From assembly GCA_044220535.1 (NCBI GenBank), contig JBGAQU010000002.1, forward strand, positions 1-64,000: DNA of 64,000 bases, written 5' to 3'. Position numbers and translations under genes: made by a program. The DNA is from JBDHTS01 sp044220535. GTDB lineage: Bacteria; Pseudomonadota; Alphaproteobacteria; Micavibrionales; Micavibrionaceae. Under the pieces are notes generated by a model that was not told where the DNA came from, did no database searches, and worked only from the letters and a program-made list of their open reading frames with translations. Shown in pieces: positions 1-8,557 of the stretch; position 1 is the first letter of the stretch; every line of letters begins with the position of its first letter.

Positions 1-112
1 TCTATAGTTATACTATATAAATATAGTATATCTGATTTTTGAAGATATGACGAATAAGATTTGGGTAATAAAATATCAATTTATTGAATTGATATTAAAG
101 GAATAAAATCCT

Positions 113-134
113 ATCATTATCGTTGACGTACCCA
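113..134 (+). repeat. Left terminal inverted repeat of the IS1595-type element
   Basis: It pairs with 2723-2744 in inverted orientation, 20 of 22 bases matching. The two mismatches are adjacent, in the middle (GA against CC). The 13-base direct repeat ends at 112, directly outside it. Confidence 0.6.
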
Positions 135-173
135 AGCCGCATAAAATATCCTTTTCCTATAAGGAATTGGATC

Positions 174-1139
174 ATGTCGATATTATCTGCAAAACACTAT
201 CACAACGAACGGGCGGCTTACGCTTTCATAGAGAACTGCTTATGGGCTGACGGTCGTATCTGCCCTCATTGCGGTGTTGCGGATCGGAGCGGGGAGCTGA
301 AAGGCAAAAGCACCCGGATAGGCGTTTACAAGTGCTATGCGTGCCGCAAACCCTTCACGGTGAAGGTCGGGACGGTGTTTGAAGGGTCGCATATCAAGCT
401 GCATGTCTGGTTACAGGCGATCACCCTCATCACTGCCAGCAAGAAGGGCATATCCTCGAACCAGCTTCACAGGCTGCTGGGGATCACACTGCGTTCGGCC
501 TGGTTCCTGTCTCACCGTATCAGGGAAGCGATGAAGGACGGTTCCCTGCCGCCTCTGGGCGGGCCGGGCGGCGTTGTCGAGGCGGATGAGACATACCATG
601 GCCGGAAAGAGAAGCCCGTCACCGCCCGCACCAGCGGGAAAGCCTTCATCAAGGGCGGTAAGGCCGCCAGCAAGCGGGCCGTCGTCTCCCTTGTGGAGCG
701 CGGCGGGGACGCCCGTTCCTTCCACGTCCAGCGGGCGGACAAGGCAACCGTCATGGCCATCGTGCGAGACAACGTGGCGCGGGGAAGCCAGCTTCATACC
801 GATGAGAGCCGTCTCTACGCCGGAGCTCAAGCGCATGTCGCCGCGCACCACACGGTGCGCCACAGCGCGAGGGAATTTGCACGGGGTAACGTCCACAGCA
901 ATTCGGCGGAGGGGTATTTCAGCATTTTCAAACGCGGAATGGTTGGCACATACCAGCATTGCGGCGAACGGCACTTGCACCGCTATCTTTCCGAATTCGA
1001 TTTCCGCTACAGCAATCGGGAAGCGCGGGGGATTGACGATCAGGCCCGCGCTGTGAAAGCCTTAAGGGGCGTTGTCGGCAAAAGGCTGACATATCGCCAA
1101 CTGGGGGTGAAGCATGGAGCGGAAGAAGTCAGAGCCTAA
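174..1139 (+). CDS. IS1595-family (ISXO2-like) transposase
   Basis: Transposase of 321 aa. The N-terminus begins MSILSAKHYHNERAA and carries a CPHCG...CYAC zinc-ribbon (about residues 37-70), as in ISXO2-like transposases. The DDE-type catalytic core shows VVEADETYHG (first Asp), LHTDESRLY (second Asp) and NSAEGYFSIFKRG (Asn/Glu block). The frame is open from a TTG at 123, but that lies inside the inverted repeat. The ATG at 174 has AAGGAA eight bases upstream and matches the usual family N-terminus. It probably acts in trans on the inverted repeats at 113 and 2744. The reading frame is intact, so the element may still be active. Confidence 0.93.
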   Translation: MSILSAKHYHNERAAYAFIENCLWADGRICPHCGVADRSGELKGKSTRIGVYKCYACRKPFTVKVGTVFEGSHIKLHVWLQAITLITASKKGISSNQLHRLLGITLRSAWFLSHRIREAMKDGSLPPLGGPGGVVEADETYHGRKEKPVTARTSGKAFIKGGKAASKRAVVSLVERGGDARSFHVQRADKATVMAIVRDNVARGSQLHTDESRLYAGAQAHVAAHHTVRHSAREFARGNVHSNSAEGYFSIFKRGMVGTYQHCGERHLHRYLSEFDFRYSNREARGIDDQARAVKALRGVVGKRLTYRQLGVKHGAEEVRA

Positions 1140-1281
1140 GCGGGAAACCAAAAGGGAACGGTTTATCAGGGTAGCGAGGGAAGTTGGAGTGGACGAAAAG
1201 AGAGACAAACTGGCTGAAACTGTCAAAATGATCGCGGGCAAAAAGAGGACAAGGACAGATGATGCTAGATCAAAGGCCTAA
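1114..1281 (+). CDS. Small basic ORF overlapping the transposase end
   Basis: 55-aa product beginning MERKKSEPKRETKRERF, very rich in Lys/Arg and Glu. Its start lies inside the last 26 bases of the transposase gene, GGGGGT upstream could serve as a weak ribosome-binding site, and the two could be translationally coupled. Basic accessory ORFs overlapping the end of a transposase gene are plausible DNA-binding or regulatory partners. I recognise no family, and the function is unknown. Confidence 0.5.
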   Translation: MERKKSEPKRETKRERFIRVAREVGVDEKRDKLAETVKMIAGKKRTRTDDARSKA

Positions 1282-1283
1282 AT

Positions 1284-1505
1284 CTATTGGGTCTTACCCT
1301 CTGGAATTTTCCAGTCGTATCGCTTTTGAAGATCCGATAGAGCCCCCGCAACCTGCATGGTCTGTAGAGCGCTTAAGACAAACTCAATGGGTTGAGCGTT
1401 GGGAGATTCACGAAATGCCAGATGGAAGCGTACAAACTTTCCGTCCGTTGTCACATCAATAATCGTTTTACTCGCGGTTCCGAGAAATAGCGGCTCTTTG
1501 CTCAT
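1284..1505 (-). CDS. Hypothetical 73-aa passenger protein
   Basis: Begins MSKEPLFLGTASKTIIDV. There is a clear AGGAGG ribosome-binding site about six bases before the ATG at 1505. No signal peptide or membrane segment is visible; alternating hydrophobic residues (KFVRFHLAF, IEFVLSALQ) suggest a small soluble alpha/beta fold. It sits inside the IS1595-type element and ends three bases from the stop of the small plus-strand ORF, so the two converge. No family recognised. Confidence 0.6.
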   Translation of the reverse strand: MSKEPLFLGTASKTIIDVTTDGKFVRFHLAFRESPNAQPIEFVLSALQTMQVAGALSDLQKRYDWKIPEGKTQ

Positions 1506-1564
1506 ACGTCCTCCTAATCATCCGCCTATATGCCGACGATTCGGTAGATGGAGTCGAGTCATGT

Positions 1565-1975
1565 TTAGTCAGCCTGTCGCGGTTCATTCTTGACACGTTG
1601 ATCGCCATGTACCCCGGACGCGAACATGCTCCCCGCGCCAATCTGCGAGCTGTTGGCCGAATAGCCCTTCAACACGCCATTATCGGCGAACTGGAAGCAG
1701 GTGGAGTTGGAATGAGAGTCCGCGCCGCCGATAAAGCCGCCCACGATCGGGATGAACGTCTCTGGCCGGGTCGCCATCTCCATATAGGTATAGCAGATCA
1801 GCCGCGAACCGTCTGGCAACAGGCTGTTGGTGTTTGGATCACCGAGCGCGGCAACAACCTCGCGGTCTGTTGTCTTGCCTTTGGTGAACTGGCGAAGCTG
1901 GCTTTCTTTCACCTGTGTGCCTCCTGCAGCACATGCGGTGCATAACAGGCAGGCGATCAACAACGATTTTCTCAT
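1565..1975 (-). CDS. BamE/SmpA-like lipoprotein
   Basis: 136-aa protein. The N-terminus MRKSLLIACLLCTACAAGG is a lipoprotein signal with Cys15 as the likely lipidated residue, though the -3 residue is Cys rather than Leu. The mature part has the short-repeat pattern of BamE/SmpA-type proteins: LRQFTKGKTTDREVVAALG followed by a beta-rich section with a GGF.GG loop. The start at 1975 was preferred over the in-frame ATG at 1987 because AAGGGA abuts the latter and is about 11 bases from the former. It is probably an outer-membrane-anchored or periplasmic lipoprotein. As cargo of an insertion element its role is unknown. Confidence 0.7.
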   Translation of the reverse strand: MRKSLLIACLLCTACAAGGTQVKESQLRQFTKGKTTDREVVAALGDPNTNSLLPDGSRLICYTYMEMATRPETFIPIVGGFIGGADSHSNSTCFQFADNGVLKGYSANSSQIGAGSMFASGVHGDQRVKNEPRQAD

Positions 1976-2209
1976 AACGGCTTTCATCCCTTCGTACGTT
2001 GGTGTCGGGGAGTTAGAAAGCCTGCAATAGAAGGCCGCACTGGCCTTTACCCGAAGGTTGGACATGCGCCAGTGCCTCCCCGACCAACGTCAGGGAGTGC
2101 GATACGGTCACACAAACCGCTATTGCAGGGGTTTCTAAGGCCCCATTACAGCGAGGGCTGTAATTATTGGGACATTGCCGAAAGCGGGGCGATTCCAGCA
2201 GGAGGTAAT

Positions 2210-2680
2210 TTAACCCTGTTGGACGATAATCCCGTGCAAGATGGCGAGACGCGCCGCTATGGTTTCACCAACTTCAAAGGCGAAAATCTTGCCGTCCGGC
2301 GCCTTGAATTGGCGCATGTGCGCTATGACCTCTTTCGTCCAGGCTGGCAGGTTCTCGTTGAAGTGTTGTTGCGCATACACAGCTGGGTTTTCGCTGACGG
2401 CTTTCAGGAACTCGCCTTCTTTGTAGAGGGCTTCAAGGCGTTCTCGGATGGCAGTGTTTTTGCGTGGTTTTAGAAAATAGGGAGCGATCAGGAACACAAG
2501 AGTGCCGAGACCGAGTAGGATGAAGACGGCCCTGACCATCCAGGGTGTTATAAAATCACTGGTCATATAGGCCGCCCATTTGTCAGGGCCAAACCCAAGC
2601 GCAGCGCAGATGGCGACAAATGCCGAGCCGACGATTTTTCCGAGAAAGCCTCCGGCGAAGGAATTGAAGAAAGTCCGCAT
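2210..2680 (-). CDS. Two-TM hypothetical membrane protein
   Basis: 156 aa. An N-terminal amphipathic/hydrophobic stretch (about residues 10-30) and a strong membrane segment (about 48-70, VRAVFILLGLGTLVFLIAPY) are followed by a charged cytoplasmic C-terminal half with a helical pattern (IRERLEALYKEGEFLKAV). It is the last passenger gene before the right inverted repeat of the IS1595-type element, which starts 43 bases beyond its start codon. No family recognised. Confidence 0.6.
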   Translation of the reverse strand: MRTFFNSFAGGFLGKIVGSAFVAICAALGFGPDKWAAYMTSDFITPWMVRAVFILLGLGTLVFLIAPYFLKPRKNTAIRERLEALYKEGEFLKAVSENPAVYAQQHFNENLPAWTKEVIAHMRQFKAPDGKIFAFEVGETIAARLAILHGIIVQQG

Positions 2681-2722
2681 AATACGAAGTCAAGCCACGA
2701 TTCGCCCTTTGAGTCCACCCTC

Positions 2723-2744
2723 TGGGTACGGGAACGATAATGAT
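2723..2744 (-). repeat. Right terminal inverted repeat of the IS1595-type element
   Basis: It is the reverse complement of 113-134 apart from two adjacent bases. One base separates it from the outer direct repeat at 2746-2758. Confidence 0.6.
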
Positions 2745-2966
2745 GGGAATAAAATCCTAAAATCTAAGCGGGAGATTGTGATGAACGGATTGGCCTTCAG
2801 CCGCGCAAACCAACGGACTTTATCCGCCCTTCCCTGCCCGCCTTCCTGCATACATGCGCAGTCCAACAAAAAAATTCCGACGAACGAACTGATATCCCGA
2901 AAATTTGAAAAAACCGTCAAACGGACTGATAGCTCACAAAAAACCCAACACCGCCAAGGCGTTATA

Positions 2967-4232
2967 TCAGTACATATAGGTCAGGGAGACCATCACCCGG
3001 TTATCCTGATATTCATCAAAAGCGTGGTTGGAGGTGCGTTCGCGGTAGTCGTAGCCGAAGCGCAGGCCGATGCCGTCGGACAGGTCGTATTTCACGCCCG
3101 CGCCCGCGTAATACAGATGCGTGTTGCGGTTGACCGGGCCGTCGCCGCCGACATAGTCGTTGTCGTCATAGCCGGCGGTCGCGGTGCCGGTCAAATACGG
3201 GGTGAATTGCTGCGCCACCTCCACCCTTCGTGTCGTATTGACCACGCCCGCGGCGTTGGTGACGGTGGTGTCGCGGAATGCCTTGTCCAGCGTGAAGGTC
3301 ACGGTGGTCAGGGCGGATGCCTTCCAGCGCAGGCGGCCGCCGAAATACGGCTTTTTAGTATCGTCGTCGCCGGTGTCGTAATTGCGTTGGATATAGCCGC
3401 CATACAGGCTGCCGCTCCACACCCCGCCATCGTCGAAGTTCAGGCCGACCCGCGTATCCGTGCCGTCGGAATTGCGGTCGCCGCCGCTGAACAGCGTGTA
3501 ATCTGTGGTGTCGTAGGTTTCGGTCAGGAACACTTCGTTGCCCGGCATGAATTCATAGGACAAAGTCGCCTGAAACTGTTTGTTGTTGCGGTCGCGGTAA
3601 TCATCCGTGCTGAAGGCCGCGTCGCGGTCGTCCTGCGAAATTTTCACGTCTTCGTTCTTCGCCTGCATCTTCAGTTTGATAAAACTGACCGCGCGGGTGA
3701 AGCCGATCAGTTCGGAGGTGACGATATAGCTGATCAGGCTGTCGCCATCCGTGTCGAATACGCTCCCACGATCCTGGTGCCGCCGCGCCTGCGAGACCGC
3801 GCCGGTGAAATAGGTGTTATAGGCAATATCGTATTGGCCGGAGGCCAGCACACCATAATCTTCATAATTCTGGCGCGATTCCTTCGCGTAGAACCCGAAA
3901 TCGCCTTCCGCGCCGAAAAAGATGCCGTGGCGCAGCCAGTCGGATTGCAGGGCGAAGGCAGGCTTCACGCTGGTGATCAAATCGGATTGTTTGTTGTTTT
4001 CGGTGCGGAAAATATTGTCGTCATACAGGGTTTTCGCCTCGATGCCCGGGCTGAACAGAAAACTGCCCAAGCGCACGCCGGACGCGGCGTTTTTGTTGAC
4101 GCTGCGCGGGCGCACGGTCAGCACGTCGTCCGGGTTCAACACCTGCGCCGCTGCGGCATAGGAAAAAGCGGCCAAACCGATAGCGGCGGCGGCGAGAAGC
4201 AAGGCACCCTTGATGGTGTCGCGGTTTCTCAT
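2967..4232 (-). CDS. Outer-membrane beta-barrel protein of exopolysaccharide loci (BBP2-type)
   Basis: 421 aa. A signal peptide (about residues 1-29, ending in AAAAQ) is followed by a long series of alternating aromatic/hydrophobic strands and ends in aromatic TYMY, typical of a C-terminal outer-membrane strand. The segment SFLFSPGIEAKTLYDDNIF near residue 57 resembles the start of BBP2_2-family barrels that accompany exopolysaccharide export genes. The start codon overlaps the stop of the VanZ-like gene by four bases, so the two are translationally coupled. It is the last gene of the minus-strand polysaccharide run and plausibly acts in export or anchoring at the outer membrane. Confidence 0.8.
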   Translation of the reverse strand: MRNRDTIKGALLLAAAAIGLAAFSYAAAAQVLNPDDVLTVRPRSVNKNAASGVRLGSFLFSPGIEAKTLYDDNIFRTENNKQSDLITSVKPAFALQSDWLRHGIFFGAEGDFGFYAKESRQNYEDYGVLASGQYDIAYNTYFTGAVSQARRHQDRGSVFDTDGDSLISYIVTSELIGFTRAVSFIKLKMQAKNEDVKISQDDRDAAFSTDDYRDRNNKQFQATLSYEFMPGNEVFLTETYDTTDYTLFSGGDRNSDGTDTRVGLNFDDGGVWSGSLYGGYIQRNYDTGDDDTKKPYFGGRLRWKASALTTVTFTLDKAFRDTTVTNAAGVVNTTRRVEVAQQFTPYLTGTATAGYDDNDYVGGDGPVNRNTHLYYAGAGVKYDLSDGIGLRFGYDYRERTSNHAFDEYQDNRVMVSLTYMY

Positions 4233-4594
4233 GATTGTTCCACTCTCTCACGCGGAACGGCATCCAGCCCGCTGCGCAGCAGGCGGCCGATGATGAGGCC
4301 CAGGATAATGCCCGCGCCATTGGCCAGCGCGTCCTCGACCGAGCTTTCACGCCCGCCGATGATATGCTGGCCGATTTCCATGGCGATGCCGGTGGTGAAC
4401 AGCGCAATAAAGGCCAGGATCTCGATTTTCAGGGAACGGAACAGCACGACCGGGCCGGTCATCAGCAGGCAATACGCGGTGATATGCAGCATCTTGTCCG
4501 ACTGGTTCGGCGTCTTGATCAGATGCGGCACCAGCGACAGCCAGATCACGGCGCCGTACAGCAGAAGCCACAGAAACGGCGACAGCGATTTCAT
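4229..4594 (-). CDS. VanZ-like membrane protein
   Basis: 121 aa with four predicted membrane helices. It has the VanZ pattern: an SDKMLHITAYCLL segment (about residues 32-44) and EIGQHIIGGRESSVEDALANG (about 73-93). VanZ-like proteins are frequent in exopolysaccharide loci, but their biochemical role is not settled. The gene lies between the chain-length/kinase-like gene (22 bases upstream) and the beta-barrel gene (four-base overlap), so it belongs to the same transcription unit. Confidence 0.8.
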   Translation of the reverse strand: MKSLSPFLWLLLYGAVIWLSLVPHLIKTPNQSDKMLHITAYCLLMTGPVVLFRSLKIEILAFIALFTTGIAMEIGQHIIGGRESSVEDALANGAGIILGLIIGRLLRSGLDAVPRERVEQS

Positions 4595-4616
4595 CGCATT
4601 AACGACCCTTTTCCGA

Positions 4617-6641
4617 TCAGGCGGCCTTTGGCAGCAGGAAGTCCGTATCGGAGGACATGGATTTGTACTTGCCGATATCGACCTTGTTGATGATCACCCC
4701 CAGAACCGGCGCGGAAAAACCGCTCAGGGACGCGAACATATTAGCAATGTTCTTCTGGGATGTCTTCATCCATTCGGCGACCACGATGATGCCGTCCACC
4801 TGGCGGGCCAGGGCGGCGGCTTCCGCATGGGCCAGCAGCGGGCTGGAATCCACCAGGATATAGTCGTAACGGGATTGCAGCTGTTCCATCACCTCTTTCA
4901 GGCGGACGGATTTCAGCAGGTCGGGGCTGAGCGCCTGCCCGCCGGATTGCAGAATGGCCAGGCCGTTATCGTCCAGGCCGATCGCCTCTTCGGCGCGGGC
5001 GCGGCCCGCCAGCACATCGGCAAAACCAGCCCCGACATTGACGCCGGCCAGCTTGCTCAGCGCCGGGCGCAGCGTATCGGCGTCGATCACCAAAACCTTG
5101 TGGCCGAGCGACATCAGGTAATAGGCCATGGAGATGGTAAAGGTCGTGCGGCCCTCATCCGGCATGGCGGAGGTGACAAGCACGGTGCGCGCCGAACCGT
5201 TCATCATCGACGCCATATAGATACGCTTGATGGCTTCGCGATAGGTCGGCTTGCGGTCGTTCATCACGGCCACGGACGGGTTCGCCACTTTCGGCAGCAC
5301 GCCGATCGGACGCTGGCCCATCTTGCGCACGTCGTCGAAGTTACGCAGGCCGCCGCGCATCATCTCGATCGCGAACACGGCGCCAAGCGACAGGCAGCCC
5401 GCGAAGACGACCAGCGCCATCATCAGCAGCGCCTTGCCCGGGGGCACGGAGCGCAGGGGCGCGGTGGCTTCGGACACCAGCATGGCGTCCGGCCTTGCGA
5501 AGTTCACCTGGGACTGGATGGTCTGGTAATTGGCCAGGAAGCTGTCCAGCATCTTCTGGCTGGAATCCAGCTCCAGTTCCAGGCTGGTCAGCGTGATCGA
5601 TTTTTCACGCTGCGCGTCGGACTGGGATTTCAGCGCGTCGAGACGATCCTGCAGCAGGGTGGCCTGCGCTTCGGTCGCGGCGGCTTCGTTCTTGATGGAG
5701 CTGCGGATATTCGCCGTCTCCGCGCCGATCGCCTTGTTGATCTGTTTCAGCTCGTTCTCCGCCGCCACCAGTTTCGGGTGGTTGGGGCCGTAGCTGGCGC
5801 GCATCGCCTGCACGTTTTTCGACGCTTCGGCGGCTTGCGCTTTCAGCGTCTGGATCAGCGGGGAATTGACGACATCGGTCATGGTGCCGGTTTTGCCGCC
5901 TTCCAGTTTCGCCTGCGCGTCGTATTTGCGCACTTCGACCGGGACCAGCTGCGACGCGGTGTCGGCCATCTGCTGGTTGACCAGGTCCTTGAAATCCTTG
6001 CCGCCGGTCAGGCCTTCCTGGGCGCGGTATTGTTCCACCGCCATGGATTTTTCCGCGACGTCGGCTTTCAGGGTTTTGACTTTGTCTTCAAACCACGCGC
6101 CCAGTTTTTCCACGCGCTGGCGCTTCTGTTCGATCTGGGAATTGAAATAGGCATCCACCTGCGCGTTGGCGACTTTCGCAGCCAGTTGCGGATCGCGGGA
6201 TTTGAACGATACGTCGATCACGCGGGACGTGCCCTGCACGGATACGTTCAGGTGTTTCAGGAATTCGGCGACGACGGCGCGGTTGTCACCGTTATCGGAC
6301 GCGAATTCAGGGTTCTTCGCCAGGCCGGTGGACTGGATGGTCTGCATCGCCAGCGCGGGGGACGACAGGACTTTGAGTTCCGTCTGCACGGTGGAATCGT
6401 CGAAGGCGGCGCCCGCCGTGACGTCTTTGAAATCTTTCAGGTCGAGGTTGCTGTCCTCCAGCATCACCGTAGCCGACGCCTTGTACAGTTTCGGGCGGGA
6501 CAGGATCAGGACCGTGCCGAGGGCGATGGTGACCGCCATGATCGTGAAGATCAGCGTGCGGTGACGCCATACGGTCATCACGATCTCGCGGATATCAGGG
6601 ATGGCGTCATTCAGAGCAGGCTGGGTGCGTTGGTTCAGCAT
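4617..6641 (-). CDS. Wzz/GumC-type chain-length protein with degenerate tyrosine-kinase domain
   Basis: 674 aa. The Wzz domain has TM1 near residues 31-48, a long periplasmic coiled-coil region (about 150-390) and TM2 near 399-424. A cytoplasmic CpsD/BY-kinase-like ATPase follows from about 470. In the Walker A loop the usual GEGKS/T is replaced by DEGRTT, so the phosphate-binding lysine is an arginine. Walker A' (VLVIDAD) and Walker B (YILVDSSP) are recognisable. The C-terminus lacks the usual tyrosine cluster. It probably sets polymer length together with an outer-membrane exporter; catalytic activity is doubtful. The hairpin repeat at 6738-6765 separates it from the upstream glycosyltransferase gene. 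Confidence 0.88.
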   Translation of the reverse strand: MLNQRTQPALNDAIPDIREIVMTVWRHRTLIFTIMAVTIALGTVLILSRPKLYKASATVMLEDSNLDLKDFKDVTAGAAFDDSTVQTELKVLSSPALAMQTIQSTGLAKNPEFASDNGDNRAVVAEFLKHLNVSVQGTSRVIDVSFKSRDPQLAAKVANAQVDAYFNSQIEQKRQRVEKLGAWFEDKVKTLKADVAEKSMAVEQYRAQEGLTGGKDFKDLVNQQMADTASQLVPVEVRKYDAQAKLEGGKTGTMTDVVNSPLIQTLKAQAAEASKNVQAMRASYGPNHPKLVAAENELKQINKAIGAETANIRSSIKNEAAATEAQATLLQDRLDALKSQSDAQREKSITLTSLELELDSSQKMLDSFLANYQTIQSQVNFARPDAMLVSEATAPLRSVPPGKALLMMALVVFAGCLSLGAVFAIEMMRGGLRNFDDVRKMGQRPIGVLPKVANPSVAVMNDRKPTYREAIKRIYMASMMNGSARTVLVTSAMPDEGRTTFTISMAYYLMSLGHKVLVIDADTLRPALSKLAGVNVGAGFADVLAGRARAEEAIGLDDNGLAILQSGGQALSPDLLKSVRLKEVMEQLQSRYDYILVDSSPLLAHAEAAALARQVDGIIVVAEWMKTSQKNIANMFASLSGFSAPVLGVIINKVDIGKYKSMSSDTDFLLPKAA

Positions 6642-6737
6642 AATGTCCCTCGGGGTGACAGTTTTAACATAACCGTAGTGTTTTGGCGTTTTTTCCGTAG
6701 TAAGTCAAGAAAATTATCGCAATTTGTTACCTTCCAA

Positions 6738-6765
6738 TGTCATCCCTGCGAAAGCAGGGATGACA
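6738..6765. repeat. Palindromic intergenic repeat (variant)
   Basis: Perfect stem: TGTCATCCCTGC, four-base loop GAAA, then GCAGGGATGACA. It is a variant of the GTCATCCCGG repeats elsewhere in the window. It lies six bases past the stop of the glycosyltransferase gene and could form a terminator-like hairpin there. Confidence 0.8.
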
Positions 6766-6770
6766 AGGGG

Positions 6771-7994
6771 TTATGCCGCCTTCGCTTCATCCGGCCCGCT
6801 GGCCGCCTCGACCACGCCAAGCAGGCGGCGATAGGTAGCCACATAGGCCGCTTCCTGCCTGTCCCAGGCGAAGTCGGAGGCAATCCGCTCCCGGCCCAGC
6901 TTGCCCATCTGTGCCCGCCGCGCCGGGTCGTCCAGCAGGGTCAGCATGGCCTCGGCGAACAGCTTGGGGTCGTTGTTGGCCGCGTAGACGGATGCGCCTT
7001 GCGCGATATACCGCCCCTCATCCAGGTCGAACTGGACGACCGGGATGCCGAAGGCCATGTATTCGAGGACCTTGTTCATCGACAGCTTGTCGTTGAACTG
7101 GTTTTTCGGATCCGGGCACAGGCCGATATCGGCGGTGGCGATGTATTTCAGGAAGGCTTCCCCCTCCAGGTATCCGGTGAACTCGACATACTCGCTCAGG
7201 TTCAGGGACTGGCACATATCCTGGAGCATCGCCAGCTCCGTCCCGCTGCCGGCCAGAGCGAAGGTGACGTCCTTCCGGCCCTTCTCATGCACCGTGTAGT
7301 GCGCGGCCTTCAGCAGCAGGTCCAGCCCGTCCTGCACGCCCATCACGCCGATATAAAGGGCGAGGAAGGGGCGCCCGCGTTTCAGCGCCGGGGCCGCTTC
7401 CACCTTCGGCAGGCGTTTCAGGTCAAGGCCGCTGCGCACCAGTTGCACCTTGGACGCCGGGACGCCGTGACGGTCGACCGCCAGCTTGCGCAGCTCCTCA
7501 CTCGTCGTGATCACCTGGTCGGCGGATCGCAGGGAATAGCGTTCCGCCATGCGCGGCAGCCACTCCATGAACGTCTTGCCGGGAAACTTGACCGCGAACA
7601 GATCGGCGAACGGATCGTGATGGTCGAACACGAACTTGGTCTTGCAGAACAGCTTGAAGATCCAGCCGATGGCAAAGATCGTGTCCGGCGGGTTGCAGGC
7701 CTGGATGACGTCGAAGCCGACTTTGCGGTAGACCTTGATGGCGAGATAGAGTTCCGCAATCCATGCCCAGACATACTCAATGATGTAGCCCGCGATGCCG
7801 CTGGCTTCGGTCGGCAGTTTGTGGCGGAAGATGTGCACGCCGTCGCGCAGTTCGTAGGATTCCGTGTATTTGCCCATTTTCGGGCAGATGACCGAGACGG
7901 TGAAGCCGGCGCGAGTGAGGGCAAGTGCTTCCTGCCAGACGCGCCTGTCCTGCGGGACAGGAAGGTTTTCAACGATGATCAATACGCCTGGCAT
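6771..7994 (-). CDS. Family 4 glycosyltransferase
   Basis: 407 aa with the GT-B two-domain layout. The N-terminal domain starts LIIVENLPVPQDRRVWQEA, a pattern common in GT4 enzymes of capsule/EPS loci. The C-terminal nucleotide-sugar site includes NKVLEYMAFGIPVVQFDL (about residues 307-324) in place of the usual E.x7.E block. It would transfer a sugar to a lipid-linked intermediate at the inner face of the membrane. The gene is 18 bases downstream of the hexapeptide acyltransferase on the same strand. Donor and acceptor cannot be told from sequence. Confidence 0.88.
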   Translation of the reverse strand: MPGVLIIVENLPVPQDRRVWQEALALTRAGFTVSVICPKMGKYTESYELRDGVHIFRHKLPTEASGIAGYIIEYVWAWIAELYLAIKVYRKVGFDVIQACNPPDTIFAIGWIFKLFCKTKFVFDHHDPFADLFAVKFPGKTFMEWLPRMAERYSLRSADQVITTSEELRKLAVDRHGVPASKVQLVRSGLDLKRLPKVEAAPALKRGRPFLALYIGVMGVQDGLDLLLKAAHYTVHEKGRKDVTFALAGSGTELAMLQDMCQSLNLSEYVEFTGYLEGEAFLKYIATADIGLCPDPKNQFNDKLSMNKVLEYMAFGIPVVQFDLDEGRYIAQGASVYAANNDPKLFAEAMLTLLDDPARRAQMGKLGRERIASDFAWDRQEAAYVATYRRLLGVVEAASGPDEAKAA

Positions 7995-8012
7995 AATCCT
8001 GTTTCCATTTCT

Positions 8013-8513
8013 CTATCTAACGTCCTGACCGCGGCCGGTCATTTTGCCCCACTGGCCGGTCATGATGCCGGTGCGGATGATCCGCGCCGGATTGCCGACG
8101 ACGATCGAGCCCGGCGGCACGTCCTTTGTCACGATCGCGCCCGCCCCCACGATCGAATGGTCGCCGATGCGGATCCCCGGCATGATCATGCTGCGCGCGC
8201 CGATCTGGCAGTATTTGCCGATCCATGTGTCGCAGTACCGTCCGCGCACATGGTCGTGGGTCAGGATCACCGCATCGAAGGATACTGCACTTCCCTCGCC
8301 CACATGGACCCCCTTCGGATAGGTCCGATCCAGGTTGGCCTTCCAGGAGATCAACGTATAGGGATGGATATCCATCCCCCACATCGTCACCAGCCAGCGG
8401 CGGCGCAGATCCAGAACCGTGGCGCGCGCCCGTGTCCGCAACGTGGCCAGCATCCCGTATTTTTGAACGCAGGCCAGAAGCCCTTCATCCGTTTCCGTTC
8501 TGTCCATGCTCAA
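8013..8513 (-). CDS. Hexapeptide-repeat acyltransferase (WcaF/LbH type)
   Basis: 166 aa. Left-handed beta-helix hexapeptides run from about residue 70 to 150 (VGEGSAV, IGKYCQIGARSMIMPG, IGDHSIVGAGAIVTKDV), ending in the GNPARIIR motif of sugar O-acetyltransferases. A short basic N-terminal segment precedes it. It probably adds acetyl groups to a sugar residue of the polysaccharide, using acetyl-CoA. It sits between two GT4 genes of the EPS locus. Confidence 0.88.
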   Translation of the reverse strand: MSMDRTETDEGLLACVQKYGMLATLRTRARATVLDLRRRWLVTMWGMDIHPYTLISWKANLDRTYPKGVHVGEGSAVSFDAVILTHDHVRGRYCDTWIGKYCQIGARSMIMPGIRIGDHSIVGAGAIVTKDVPPGSIVVGNPARIIRTGIMTGQWGKMTGRGQDVR

Positions 8514-8557
8514 CCTGTGCTATCCATATATAAAATATTGTTGCGTCGCAATAAAAT

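Larger units (their letters stand above)
113..2745. mobile_element. IS1595-family element with passenger genes
   Basis: The segment is bounded by inverted repeats at 113-134 and 2723-2744 that match at 20 of 22 positions (core ATCATTATCGTT..CGTACCCA). A 13-base direct repeat, GGAATAAAATCCT, lies immediately outside at 100-112 and 2746-2758 and looks like a target-site duplication. Inside are the transposase, a 55-codon ORF overlapping its end, and three minus-strand genes (73 aa, a BamE-like lipoprotein and a two-TM protein). IS1595-group elements with passenger genes are known. The 13-base duplication is longer than the roughly 8 bp usual for that family, so the exact ends remain an inference. 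Confidence 0.65.

Noticed and set aside
8..30. Hairpin-like AT sequence at the left window edge
   Set aside because: TATACTA...TAGTATA pairing is short and AT-only, so it may be chance.
2066..2209. Possible RNA gene
   Set aside because: No cloverleaf or other known fold could be drawn; it is only a short gap between two passenger genes.
2690..2920. A 76-codon minus-strand ORF
   Set aside because: It spans the right inverted repeat and direct repeat of the insertion element, has no domain and a poor ribosome site.
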